Below are positions 27,318 to 35,704 of a DNA stretch of 64,000 nucleotides, in pieces (the first letter of the stretch is position 1; each line of letters begins with the position of its first letter). A program made the translations under genes and the position numbers. The notes beneath the pieces were generated by a model that was not told where the DNA came from, searched no databases, and was given only the letters and a program-made list of their open reading frames with translations. This DNA comes from Thalassospira xiamenensis M-5 = DSM 17429. Its GTDB lineage: Bacteria > Pseudomonadota > Alphaproteobacteria > Rhodospirillales > Thalassospiraceae. The DNA lies in assembly GCF_000300235.2 (NCBI RefSeq), contig NZ_CP004389.1, positions 124,001 through 188,000 on the forward strand. Direction: 5' to 3'.

Positions 27318-27365
27318 TTTTTTTGTATTTTGTATTTTGTAATCAGATATGAATTTTGTATAATC
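27318..27365 (+). promoter_or_regulatory. Promoter with TTTTGTA repeats
   Basis: Three consecutive TTTTGTA words are followed by a promoter TTGTAA - 16 bases - TATAAT (ending about 27364), 40 bases before the endonuclease start. The repeats are candidates for a repressor or activator site. Confidence 0.55.
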
Positions 27366-27406
27366 CGAAGTAACTTAGGCTCGCTCCTGCGTTTCGGATA
27401 AATTAC

Positions 27407-28150
27407 ATGACAAAACATCTCGGTCTGATCACGTTAGCTGTTCTTTTCAGCTTTACATTTGGTAGCGCGCAAGCCGAAGGCGGCCAGCGCCACAATCCAG
27501 CAAGCGCCACTTGGCAATCAACAAAAAATATGGCTGACGACACCATATATTTTAATGGTGGGCGCACCTTCTATTGTGACTGCTTATGGTCCAGTGACAA
27601 AGATAACGACGGATCAGGCCGGCCCGAACTATCCGAGTGCGGATACGAAGCCCCCAAAAGTTATTCAAGCAGAGCATCGCGCATTGAATGGGAACACGTT
27701 GTTCCGGCATCGCTACTTCCCGCCAATAAACTTCCATGCTGGAGGGAAGGGGGTAGAGACAAGTGTGAACGGGAAAGCCCCGAAGCGCGCGCCATGATCT
27801 ACGATCTGCATAACCTGGTTCCAGCCATTGGGCAGGTAAATGCGCTGCGAAGCAATGATCTGTATATGGATCTCGACGACGGAGCGGCTTCGACGGTCCA
27901 TTTTGGGCAATGTCAGGCAAAAGACAGCCCGAATGGTTTTGAACCACCAGATTATCGCAAGGGTGATGTTGCACGCATCTGGTTCTACATGGAAGATCGG
28001 TATGCGCTTCAAATTCCTGCAGACACCAGAAGAACACTCATTGAGTGGCACCGGGCAGACCCGGTATCCCAAGAAGAAATTGATCGCAATCGGCTGATCT
28101 TCATCACACAGGGAAATGTCAATCCCTTCGTGTCACTGAATCTCCAATAG
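27407..28150 (+). CDS. Exported endonuclease I (EndA/NucM family)
   Basis: Periplasmic or secreted non-specific DNA endonuclease of the beta-beta-alpha-metal fold. The signal peptide (LITLAVLFSFTFGSAQA) is clear. The catalytic segment IEWEHVVPAS (His97) is followed by DLHNLVPAIGQVNALRSN, the conserved family block holding the metal and water ligands. Six cysteines, including CDC and a Cys-rich insert near residue 111-120, resemble the Vibrio Vvn/EndA enzymes. In a transfer region it could degrade foreign DNA outside the cell, help wall passage, or act on recipient DNA. Confidence 0.85.
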   Translation: MTKHLGLITLAVLFSFTFGSAQAEGGQRHNPASATWQSTKNMADDTIYFNGGRTFYCDCLWSSDKDNDGSGRPELSECGYEAPKSYSSRASRIEWEHVVPASLLPANKLPCWREGGRDKCERESPEARAMIYDLHNLVPAIGQVNALRSNDLYMDLDDGAASTVHFGQCQAKDSPNGFEPPDYRKGDVARIWFYMEDRYALQIPADTRRTLIEWHRADPVSQEEIDRNRLIFITQGNVNPFVSLNLQ

Positions 28151-28159
28151 GCAGGAAAA

Positions 28160-28447
28160 ATGGAATCATCTGTCATCGAAACCAAAACGGGCCCGGTACT
28201 TCTCTCCATCGAAATCACATCGGAGCCAGTTCACGCAACGATTACGCCAACCGGCTACCTTACCATTAAGCTCGACGGAGCAATTGCAACCGACGTTGTC
28301 GACAATCTTGATCGAGACGCCGCAGGCATTCTGCTCGCAGCCGCCGCAAGCGACCAATGGCTAGACGTGTGCCAGGTCGACAATACTGGCGCCGTCAACG
28401 AAGCCTATCGCATCCCAATCACACTGGACAAGCAACCCCCTGCCTGA
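28160..28447 (+). CDS. Small unknown protein
   Basis: A 95-residue acidic soluble protein, nine bases after the endonuclease stop with GCAGGAAAA before its ATG, so it is cotranscribed. No signal peptide. Strand-rich N-terminal half and a helix DRDAAGILLAAAASDQW. As a cytoplasmic partner of an exported nuclease it could be an immunity-like or regulatory protein, which is only a positional idea. Confidence 0.6.
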   Translation: MESSVIETKTGPVLLSIEITSEPVHATITPTGYLTIKLDGAIATDVVDNLDRDAAGILLAAAASDQWLDVCQVDNTGAVNEAYRIPITLDKQPPA

Positions 28448-28470
28448 TCTGAACTGATGGGTACAGCGAC

Positions 28471-29625
28471 ATGACAACCAAGAGCTTTATCAATCCGAAG
28501 AAGAAACCTTCACCGATGGAAGTGGAGGAGATCAAAGCGATCGCCATCGCCTTAAATCATGGCCAGATTGACGGCATGATCACAAATCTGGCGATGCTGC
28601 TCAGCATTTCAGATTCTGCCGTCTGTCAGTGGATCAACGGGAAAACAAAGCCAGCCGCGCAAACAGCACGCTTTATGAGGATGATGTATCACCTCTATGT
28701 GGAGCAGAACGTGAATCGCAAATCGTCTCTATATGCAGACGCCCTGATGATGTCACTGCGCCCGGTCATCATGTCTCAAGAAAACATGGAAGAAGAGGTC
28801 ACTCACACCAGGCGGCATCGAGCATCGGAATTTCTAAAGGTGCAAGGTGCGGAAGCCAGAATTAGACAAGTGATGATGCAGTATTCTTCTGCAAAGAATG
28901 CGCTTCGCCTTGGCATCACAATTGGCCTCCCCGAAATGTCACGCGCTGAACAAAAAGCAGGCATTATTGACAGACATAAAGAGATCGAACTAATCGACAT
29001 TGCCAGTTCTGCTCTTTTGGACACCATCGCTGGCCTGCAGGAATATTCAGTCTTGGTCGCCTTGAGCGAAGAGGTGGTTCAGCGCGCAATCACTCAGGAA
29101 AACATCGACGAGTTAACGCTCCGCGCAAATCTGTCTGTGAGGAAGGTTGATTTGATGTTTGCCAACTCAAGCAGGGTATGGAGCTGGTCTCCTTATGTCG
29201 AGTATGCCGTCTCGTCACTTGGCATTCAGCTTCATAAGGCCAAAACTGAGCCCTTAGAAAGCAAACAAGTATCGCCGACTGAATATTCCACCATCGAAGA
29301 AAGTACCTTATTACCTTATAGTATGGGTAACAGTACAGTTCCTGAGTACGTCGAAAATGGCAATATCTGGCTGTTTAACACAGAAAGAAGCGATGAAGAG
29401 GTTGGCGCAATTTCAAAAGTTGCCACCGATAACATCGAGAAATCGGGATATCGCCCAGAGGCATGCTATCTTGCCAACCAAGCCCGACTGGAAGAATGTC
29501 CGCATAACAAGGCACATGCACAAGCATGGCAGGAAGCCGAAAGTGCCGTGAGCATGTGGATCGATGAACACGGACTTCCACCATTGGCTTCAGACGAAAC
29601 GCTCTGCTATCAAGGCACTGTTTAA
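28471..29625 (+). CDS. HTH-containing regulator-like protein
   Basis: A 384-residue protein. Residues about 15-70 form an HTH (NLAMLLSISDSAVCQWINGKTKPAAQ) like Xre-type or plasmid regulators. A long helical region (residues 100-250) and a polar C-terminus follow. Last gene of the row with the endonuclease, ending at a strong terminator. It may regulate the transfer operons whose promoters carry TACAAAA/TTTTGTA words. Confidence 0.6.
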   Translation: MTTKSFINPKKKPSPMEVEEIKAIAIALNHGQIDGMITNLAMLLSISDSAVCQWINGKTKPAAQTARFMRMMYHLYVEQNVNRKSSLYADALMMSLRPVIMSQENMEEEVTHTRRHRASEFLKVQGAEARIRQVMMQYSSAKNALRLGITIGLPEMSRAEQKAGIIDRHKEIELIDIASSALLDTIAGLQEYSVLVALSEEVVQRAITQENIDELTLRANLSVRKVDLMFANSSRVWSWSPYVEYAVSSLGIQLHKAKTEPLESKQVSPTEYSTIEESTLLPYSMGNSTVPEYVENGNIWLFNTERSDEEVGAISKVATDNIEKSGYRPEACYLANQARLEECPHNKAHAQAWQEAESAVSMWIDEHGLPPLASDETLCYQGTV

Positions 29626-29627
29626 CG

Positions 29628-29662
29628 AAAAAGCCGGCCCAATTTTCAGGTCCGGCTTTTTT
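29628..29662 (+). terminator. Rho-independent terminator
   Basis: Stem AAAAAGCCGG.. / ..CCGGCTTTTT with a loop of about ten bases. The A and T tracts on both sides allow it to serve the convergent gene at 29683 too. Confidence 0.85.
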
Positions 29663-29682
29663 CAACCCATGACAGCCTCAAT

Positions 29683-30858
29683 TCAAATTGAGGGCCCGCC
29701 CACAATATCAACCTGTTGCGGATCGGGCTCGCGAATGTCGGTCCATCCTTCATTCACCAACGACCAGCTATTCACGAGATCAGCAGCACTTCCCGCTGTG
29801 ACGTCAGCATAAGTCCTCTCGATAGAGAGCAGTTCATGAAAAACGTGATCCACATCATCGTTCCAATCAGGACCGTTCTCGTCCGGGCAACCTCGACATA
29901 AACCCACGAGAGCCGGATCAAAAATGCAATAATCAGTCAGTTTATCTGCCATGTCGTGGACCTGGTCACGGGTGATTTGACCTGACACAACCTCTTCGAC
30001 GACAGTCTTCCAGTTGTCTGCGTCGCGATACTGATACGATATGCGGGTGTTCTCACCGTCGCCACTGAGATCCAGATCAAAGGGCAGCTCTCGATCATTG
30101 AGCTCTTCGTCATACTCGAATTCGATTTGAGCGCCTTCAGCCCATTTGTTCCGGCAGATAAAATGATCCACCCGATTCACAAAATGCAAGCCATTGGCCA
30201 CATACAACATGCCATTGACTTCAAGCAAAGTCCAAAGATGGTGATGATCAATTTCCAAACCTTCCTGGCGACCTTCACCAGCGAACAGGGCACTGTAGCC
30301 GTGGAAGCGCTTTGACTGCACCGGGGCAGCGTTCTGCGCGTCGAACAGAGGGGCGTAACGTTCAACCCACTGCTCGTATGTGAGGGGTCCAGACGGATCA
30401 ACAACATGATCAAGCAAGGCTTCGACCGGAACCGATATCTCATCGTTTGGAAAAGCACTCGCTTCGGACGATCTTTCACCCGCTGGCAAGCTGATCCGTT
30501 GCTTGATGTCATCAATATCCAGTGAGCGGAAATCTGTCGACACAACGCTTGTCTGGAAAACCGAAACAAAGTCGCAATAAAACTTGCCGTCATCGGCATC
30601 GACACGGTTGCGAACCTGCTCTATGGGGACGGCCAGAAGTGCAAGCTTTTCATCATCACCGAACATGTTGTCAAAATTACATGCCGCGGCAGCAGCTACA
30701 GCGTCCAGATCATCGTAAAGGAGAACACCTGGAGCTATTTCGTCACCGCGTGGACGAAACAGTCCATTTCCCATTATCGCGGGAAGCTGATTTGCAGGTG
30801 CGACGTGGTAAACAAAATGGTTAGAAGTGTTTTGTGTTTCTGAAATCGTGAATGGCAT
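29683..30858 (-). CDS. ADP-ribosyltransferase-like N-terminal domain protein
   Basis: A 391-residue protein starting at the ATG at 30858. Residues 15-120 read FVYHVAPANQLPAIMGNGLF, then VLLYDDLDAVAAAA, LALLAVPIEQV and YCDFVSVFQTSVV. This order (YH.., an L..I...GL helix, a strand with a short helix, then strands) resembles ADP-ribosyltransferase-fold proteins such as KptA or DarT relatives. The remaining 270 residues are acidic and unrecognised, with CRGCPDE near the C-terminus. Catalytic residues beyond the first Tyr-His cannot be assigned. It carries the shared GGTWAC promoter element. Confidence 0.45.
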   Translation of the reverse strand: MPFTISETQNTSNHFVYHVAPANQLPAIMGNGLFRPRGDEIAPGVLLYDDLDAVAAAAACNFDNMFGDDEKLALLAVPIEQVRNRVDADDGKFYCDFVSVFQTSVVSTDFRSLDIDDIKQRISLPAGERSSEASAFPNDEISVPVEALLDHVVDPSGPLTYEQWVERYAPLFDAQNAAPVQSKRFHGYSALFAGEGRQEGLEIDHHHLWTLLEVNGMLYVANGLHFVNRVDHFICRNKWAEGAQIEFEYDEELNDRELPFDLDLSGDGENTRISYQYRDADNWKTVVEEVVSGQITRDQVHDMADKLTDYCIFDPALVGLCRGCPDENGPDWNDDVDHVFHELLSIERTYADVTAGSAADLVNSWSLVNEGWTDIREPDPQQVDIVGGPSI

Positions 30859-30890
30859 GGATATATTCCGATAATGGTTTTGATATATCC

Positions 30891-30921
30891 AAAATACCCG
30901 AGGAATTTGTAACCGGACTTT
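30891..30921 (-). promoter_or_regulatory. GGTWAC promoter element, copy 2
   Basis: Minus strand: AAAGTCCGGTTAC (30921-30909), 12 bases, then TATTTT (30896-30891), 32 bases before the ATG at 30858. Confidence 0.5.
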
Positions 30922-31034
30922 CTCAATCAATCGCAATGACCGCGGTCGCCCGCAGACATCGGAAGACCCATCCACAGATTAATAGATTAGCCACTGAGTT
31001 ATCATCGTGTTCGTATTAACATTGAGAGAACAGG

Positions 31035-31088
31035 GAAGGGCCTCCGAGCTCGTTACCTTCTGGCATTCTGTTACCTATGAGGCCCTTC
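31035..31088. repeat. Inverted repeat enclosing two GTTACC words
   Basis: Perfect 10-bp arms GAAGGGCCTC (31035-31044) and GAGGCCCTTC (31079-31088). The loop carries CGTTACCTTCTGGCATTCT then GTTACCTAT, that is, two copies of the GGTAAC word on the minus strand, 20 bases apart. It lies 8 bases beyond the end of the membrane-protein gene and may be its transcription end or a regulator sink. Confidence 0.5.
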
Positions 31089-31096
31089 ACGCAATC

Positions 31097-31579
31097 TCAT
31101 CCAAATATTGGCCCGAGCAGGAGACCAGCAAAGATGAGCAAACCCCGAAGATCAGCGTCATAAACTGGCGTGATGGTATATCGGACAGTCACCTCTCGGC
31201 TTGAACGCATAGCCGAAACTAACGCAATTCCAGCGAAAAATGTCCACGCAACGCAAGTGAACATAAACTCGCCTATGGACGGCCACCGTCCGATCGGAGA
31301 CAAGTGATACATCGTTCCGAAAAGCGCAATGATGGCATAGACAACGGAGAGCCAATACAACCACGTGCGGCCCGCAGTTTCTTGCTCCATCCCCAGTTCA
31401 AGTAGGTTTGCTTTCTGATTTCCAAATTGGATCGCTTCAGAGAGAGTCGTTCTCAGGTCAGCAAAAGACTGAGTGATGCTGCTCCATATTAAATCGCTCA
31501 AGCAAAAGAGCCCGCCAGCAAGAAATGCAATCAATAGGATGTCAACCATCAGGTCGGTTGTCGTTCTGTATCTTCTCAT
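31097..31579 (-). CDS. Small membrane protein
   Basis: A 160-residue protein with four hydrophobic segments: DILLIAFLAGGLFCL, WLYWLSVVYAIIALFG, FMFTCVAWTFFAGIALV and a C-terminal LRGLLIFAGLLLGPIFG. Between the first two is an amphipathic helix. Not recognised. The ribosome site is weak. It could be an exclusion or small transfer protein by size and topology, without direct support. Confidence 0.55.
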   Translation of the reverse strand: MRRYRTTTDLMVDILLIAFLAGGLFCLSDLIWSSITQSFADLRTTLSEAIQFGNQKANLLELGMEQETAGRTWLYWLSVVYAIIALFGTMYHLSPIGRWPSIGEFMFTCVAWTFFAGIALVSAMRSSREVTVRYTITPVYDADLRGLLIFAGLLLGPIFG

Positions 31580-31750
31580 CTGGTAATGCCCGCCTCTGTT
31601 TCCGTTATATTTTTTAGTAACAACCGAAATTTATTTGCTCGCAGATCAATATGCGACGGTTTCCCGAGAATCCCAAAAAATATTTGAATTATATTCGCCG
31701 TATCCAATTGGTAGGAGCGAGCTTGCGTCAAAGCTTGTCATTGAACCAAG

Positions 31751-31782
31751 AAAAATCAGGTAACAAAAAAAGGTGAGATACT
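31751..31782 (+). promoter_or_regulatory. GGTWAC promoter element, copy 3
   Basis: AAAAATCAGGTAAC (31751-31764), 12 bases, then GATACT (31777-31782), 52 bases before the ATG at 31835. Confidence 0.55.
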
Positions 31783-31834
31783 TGGTCGGTGAAATTGTTT
31801 CAGCCGCAAAGCAACAAAACCCCAGGGGAAGACC

Positions 31835-33364
31835 ATGAAAATCACGGTAGATCAGATCATCGAAAAATTCAAAGATGGGGCGCGCGTGCTGTTGCCGGAC
31901 AACCCGGGAAAGCGGGCAATCATGCTTTCGTGTGCAGCAGCAATTGCGGCGGGCACTCTTGCGCCGGGCCAGGTTCACGCCAATTCGCTTTCCATCGGGG
32001 AAGAAGGCGTTAGGGCATCAGCTCCAGCAGATGAAGCCAGCATCAGTAAAATGATGCTTGATCTTGAACAGGCAATTGATCAGCAATTTCCAGAGATGGC
32101 CGGCAAGATAACCATCTACAATTTTGCCAACTCGATGGACGATAATATCGCTCACATCACCGATCGCCTGGGCAAAGACAGCGAGCCGTTCGTCAACGCG
32201 ATGGTAAAAGAGGGCTTTCGCGAAAATCGGTCATTTGAAGAAGCCATGCGCGAAGGCTTCAGCGATGCAACCAATCTCCGCCAGCACATGGCCGAAGTTG
32301 TTCCATTCAGCACAAAAGGCGACAGGAACGCGTGCGTCGTGTTCCCTTCTTCAGCTATCTTCAACTTTGACAACCATGATTACCCCAACATGGTCGGGGC
32401 GGGATATCTGGTTTCGCTGGCAGTAGGCCATTGCGCCAATAACATGCTCTACGAGGCTGCCGAAAAACGACCGGGGACCAGTCAGGCCGATCTGAAAGAC
32501 CTTGCGACTGTTGCCGATTTAACAGCAGCAGACTGGAGCCATAATCTCGGCTATACCATTAACTGGGAAAGCGCGGTATGGCAGCTTGAATTTGCAAACA
32601 ATCCGGAAGATATCCGTCGCAACAACGCAGATGCGATCGCCACGCACGCTGCATTGAACCATTACAGCGGCTATCGGAACGTGACCACAGCACCGGAACA
32701 CATTACCTTTGACAATATCCGCGCATCATTTGATCGGGCAGAGCAGACTTTTGAAGCGATGGCCTCGCGAACTGTCGGTATCGATCAGGTCACGCAGTAC
32801 AACTATGACACTGCGATGGAAGACATTCAGGCAAAGATCGAGGCGCACTTCTTCAATGAAGATAGCTTCGATGAAAAAGGTTATCGCGACTATTTGGCAG
32901 AACTTTCAGATATCCCCAAGTTCGCAAGCTCTTACGAAACGGTCGCTCACCATATGATCAATATTCACGAACGACCGGAAGTTGACTTCACGACCCGTGC
33001 AAATCGGGGGACCGAGAGCTTTGAAGCGTCATATGCAAAACTCACTCAGCTGAGCACGGATCATCCGGAACTTGACGCCGTGGTCAGGGCTACTGCTGAC
33101 AAATATGTCAATACCTTCGTGAGCCGGGCAATGCTTGAAAGCAATGATAAAATCGACGACTACCGGGCATTCGAGGCAGCTGCGACGAAATACTTCGAAC
33201 GCATTGCTGAAGACCCTGTCTATGCCGCCCAGGTCGCCGAAGGTGAGGCATCACTTTATGGGACGATCACAACCGGGTTCATGCCATCCGAATTTGCTGC
33301 CAACGTCAAACCGAACAGCCTGAATTTGGAAAACGATAGCGAACCGACATCACCCGAAATCTGA
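31835..33364 (+). CDS. Large exported protein of unknown function
   Basis: A 509-residue protein. An extended, charged N-region (about 28 residues) precedes a hydrophobic core (AIMLSCAAAIAAGTLA) and a cleavage site near QVHANS, so the signal peptide is of the long type. The mature part is acidic, helical and Ala/Glu/Asp-rich. Two cysteines lie in NACVVF and VGHCANN, the latter within an unusual VSLAVGHCANNMLYEAAE that could hold a metal-binding His. No family recognised. It has its own promoter element and terminator, so it is expressed alone. Confidence 0.65.
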   Translation: MKITVDQIIEKFKDGARVLLPDNPGKRAIMLSCAAAIAAGTLAPGQVHANSLSIGEEGVRASAPADEASISKMMLDLEQAIDQQFPEMAGKITIYNFANSMDDNIAHITDRLGKDSEPFVNAMVKEGFRENRSFEEAMREGFSDATNLRQHMAEVVPFSTKGDRNACVVFPSSAIFNFDNHDYPNMVGAGYLVSLAVGHCANNMLYEAAEKRPGTSQADLKDLATVADLTAADWSHNLGYTINWESAVWQLEFANNPEDIRRNNADAIATHAALNHYSGYRNVTTAPEHITFDNIRASFDRAEQTFEAMASRTVGIDQVTQYNYDTAMEDIQAKIEAHFFNEDSFDEKGYRDYLAELSDIPKFASSYETVAHHMINIHERPEVDFTTRANRGTESFEASYAKLTQLSTDHPELDAVVRATADKYVNTFVSRAMLESNDKIDDYRAFEAAATKYFERIAEDPVYAAQVAEGEASLYGTITTGFMPSEFAANVKPNSLNLENDSEPTSPEI

Positions 33365-33390
33365 TATCAGCGACAAACCGCACCAACTAG

Positions 33391-33418
33391 GGCCGCTTCA
33401 GATGAGCGGCCTTTTTTC
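33391..33418 (+). terminator. Rho-independent terminator
   Basis: Stem GGCCGCT / AGCGGCC, 7-base loop and six T, 27 bases after the preceding stop. Confidence 0.9.
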
Positions 33419-33886
33419 TCACAATGGAGTGCATAACCGAATGACAGGGTGACGCGAAGCTATAAGTCACAGCAACACGCCACTCAATTCGGAACTGCTT
33501 TCTTGCAACAGGAGGCAATCCAATGACGGCTTATTAGCCATCGGTTCATTCTACATCAATCAGATAATACGATGGGGAATGTTACCTGGCATCATCGATA
33601 AACTTCGAAGCGAATGCTTCATGAACATTATGCAAAAAATCGTACAGCACACATGATTTCTCAAGTCGCATCATCGCAGATGTCAAGGCGATCATCGACC
33701 TAAAAGGTTGTTGATGTTGGCCATTTAATTTTCGATTGACGTAAATAGTATTATCAGAATGACAGAACACAGAATTATTCATTCATCACATAAACGCTAT
33801 TGATCCGCACACAAATCAGACCATTATAGATAGATCATATTGCGATACAAAATATAATAGATTGAATCGAGAGAAGGACCGGTTTC
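33419..33886. other. Gene-poor region with a minimal ORF
   Basis: No convincing gene in about 470 bases. A perfect AGGAGG (33510-33515) stands seven bases before ATG ACG GCT TAT TAG (33523-33537), a four-codon frame. A minus-strand frame of 66 codons (33582-33782) has no ribosome site and no recognisable features. Confidence 0.4.
33845..33858 (+). promoter_or_regulatory. Promoter of the Xre regulator gene
   Basis: ATACAAAATATAAT: a perfect TATAAT (33853-33858) overlapping the recurrent ATACAAAA word, 28 bases before the regulator start. No clear -35 box. Confidence 0.5.
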
Positions 33887-34375
33887 ATGACAGACAAGAA
33901 AATCACGGTGAAACCCAGTATGCGTGGTAAAAACCGTTCGAGAGGGCCAAACGGAGTCCCGCACGCCGTCGATATTCATGTCGGGAAACGATTGCGTATG
34001 AGGCGCACTCTATTGGGACTCACCCAGAATGCAGTCGCCAAATCAGTTGGGTTAACCTTCCAGCAATTGCAGAAATATGAGCGCGGAGGCAACAGAATCG
34101 GGGCATCGCGGCTTTACGATCTAGCCCAAGCGCTTGATGTGCCAGTTTCCTACTTTTTTGATGACTTGCCGGAATCCGTAGCAGAATCAACCAGCGAAGC
34201 CAGACGAAAAGTCGATCTGGGGCGTGAGGCTGAACTTGATGTCATGGCAAAACGAGAAACACTCGAATTGGTACGGGCATATTACAAATTGAACGGCAAT
34301 CAGCGGAAAAGGTTCTTTGATCTGGTGAAGAGCATGAGCGACACTGAAGGCAATGACGACGTCGGCACAGCCTAG
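33887..34375 (+). CDS. Xre-family HTH regulator
   Basis: A 162-residue transcription regulator. A basic N-tail is followed by a Cro/CI HTH at about residues 28-85: GKRLRMRRTLLGLTQNAVAK, then GLTFQQLQKYERGGNRI and SRLYDLAQALDVPVSYFFDD. This arrangement and the FFDDLPE end are very common in alphaproteobacterial regulators. The C-terminal 75 residues form a helical dimerisation-like region. It stands alone before the palindrome-controlled gene at 34530 and may bind that operator. Confidence 0.85.
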   Translation: MTDKKITVKPSMRGKNRSRGPNGVPHAVDIHVGKRLRMRRTLLGLTQNAVAKSVGLTFQQLQKYERGGNRIGASRLYDLAQALDVPVSYFFDDLPESVAESTSEARRKVDLGREAELDVMAKRETLELVRAYYKLNGNQRKRFFDLVKSMSDTEGNDDVGTA

Positions 34376-34469
34376 ACTTTCATCCGAAAATTCGCCCCTC
34401 AACGTATCAGCACGCTCTATTCACATGAGGTCTCTGGCATCATCGGAACATACTTTTGCCGATTGTGTC

Positions 34470-34501
34470 TTGACATACATAATATAACATAGTGTTATAT
34501 T
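34470..34501 (+). promoter_or_regulatory. Promoter overlapped by 21-bp palindrome (operator A)
   Basis: TTGACA (34470-34475) and a -10 near TGTTAT (34493-34498) are overlapped by the palindrome AATATAACAT-A-GTGTTATATT (34481-34501; one arm mismatch). A near-identical palindrome lies before the NYN gene at 47545-47565. ATAACACTATG also occurs at both loci. This is a typical repressor position. Confidence 0.65.
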
Positions 34502-34529
34502 TTCATGTTCCATAACGTGAGATAACACT

Positions 34530-34931
34530 ATGACTGTACTCGTGCTTTCGGCAATTTGCGTCAATGATTTCGCAAACGATGTACCACAGAGTTTTGTGGT
34601 TGATCTGCATCCTGATGACATCAAAGAATTTCAGGAATTGTCAAAAGAAGTTGCCCGCCTGCAGGTCAGAAACATTGAAAAGCCATTCCGCGGGGGACAC
34701 TGGAGCATCGATCTTGATGAAGATTTTGAGGCGCTTTCAGACAAGGCGGCTATCATTTCTGCGGCTCGTTCAACATGTCAGGCAATTGATGTGCCGATCG
34801 TCCGGGTATTCAAGGACAAAATTGCCTTCGAAGCCGTCCCCAAGCATTGCTCCGACCTTTTTACGGTGAATACACCGTCTGTCTATCTCGACTCTCTACA
34901 GGGCAATGACACACTGTTCGTCAGCGAATAA
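34530..34931 (+). CDS. Unknown palindrome-controlled protein
   Basis: A 133-residue acidic protein, first of a rightward row that leads into an adenine methyltransferase. Segments DLHPDDIKEFQELSKEVARL and FRGGHWSIDLDEDFEALSDK suggest a compact alpha/beta fold. No family recognised and no signal peptide. Confidence 0.6.
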   Translation: MTVLVLSAICVNDFANDVPQSFVVDLHPDDIKEFQELSKEVARLQVRNIEKPFRGGHWSIDLDEDFEALSDKAAIISAARSTCQAIDVPIVRVFKDKIAFEAVPKHCSDLFTVNTPSVYLDSLQGNDTLFVSE

Positions 34932-34961
34932 CCCCTGCCAAACATTAGGAAAGGTATCGAT

Positions 34962-35192
34962 ATGAATAGCATCAGTATCATTGTGTCTGGCGGTGTAGTG
35001 CAGGCAGTCGAAAGTTCCAATCCAGATTATATCGGCAAGCTCGTCCGGATCATCGACCTCGATGTTGAAGCAAGTGACGAACCCGAAGCCGTTATGGTCT
35101 CCGGATCGGCTCGCAAGGGTGCAAATGTCTTTGACTGGCCAGTTGTTGCATCAACGGTTTATGTCGAATGGCCAGATACCCCGAGCGCGTAA
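34962..35192 (+). CDS. Small unknown protein
   Basis: A 76-residue acidic, strand-rich protein with AGGAAAGG before its ATG. Not recognised. It starts 30 bases after the preceding gene, so it is cotranscribed. Confidence 0.6.
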   Translation: MNSISIIVSGGVVQAVESSNPDYIGKLVRIIDLDVEASDEPEAVMVSGSARKGANVFDWPVVASTVYVEWPDTPSA

Positions 35193-35194
35193 TC

Positions 35195-35704
35195 ATGAAC
35201 CGGGAATTCAGCGCAGGCAGACTTATCCGTGTTGAGTATGAAGTCGAGCTGCCAACAGATGCCTCGCGAGAGGAGGTGGACGCCTGGATCGGGTTCCACC
35301 TTGGAACAGGTCATAGCGGACTGACCGAAGATACCCCTTTGGCATTATTTGAACCGGAGCCATTTGCTGATCACTTCCTGCTGACCGACACGGGGATGAG
35401 GGGCATCACAAAGACGGTAGAGGTTGCAGGTTCACCCGGTCAACCAATCCGCACCAGATATCTTTACGAACGTCACAGAATAGCCAGCCCCCACGCGACC
35501 GGTCGAACGCAACCAAAAGCGGGAAACGTATCGCCGACCGGAGCCAAGTTAATCACTCTTGGGATGTTTGGCGATCTGACATCACCGTCGACCTGGCGTT
35601 TCAGACACGCAAAGCATAGCGATTATCGTCTAATTTGTCTGGGCCCTTTCTGTATTTGGATCGTTGAACCGGTAAACATGACAGGTAGAAGAAACAATCA
35701 ATGA
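35195..35704 (+). CDS. Unknown protein upstream of adenine methyltransferase
   Basis: A 169-residue protein. The ATG at 35195 lies three bases after the preceding stop; an alternative ATG at 35168 overlaps that gene and lacks a ribosome site. The N-terminal half (RLIRVEYEVELPTDASREEV) is strand-rich. A C-terminal block (KLITLGMFGDLTSPSTWRF) is followed by a basic tail. Not recognised. Its stop overlaps the methyltransferase ATG (ATGA), implying coupled translation and perhaps a joint role. Confidence 0.6.
   Translation: MNREFSAGRLIRVEYEVELPTDASREEVDAWIGFHLGTGHSGLTEDTPLALFEPEPFADHFLLTDTGMRGITKTVEVAGSPGQPIRTRYLYERHRIASPHATGRTQPKAGNVSPTGAKLITLGMFGDLTSPSTWRFRHAKHSDYRLICLGPFCIWIVEPVNMTGRRNNQ

Noticed and set aside
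31007..31204. Rightward 65-codon frame
   Set aside because: It overlaps the better membrane-protein frame on the other strand and the inverted repeat, and has no ribosome site.
33582..33782. Minus-strand 66-codon frame
   Set aside because: No ribosome site, promoter or recognisable sequence feature; could be real but is not supported.
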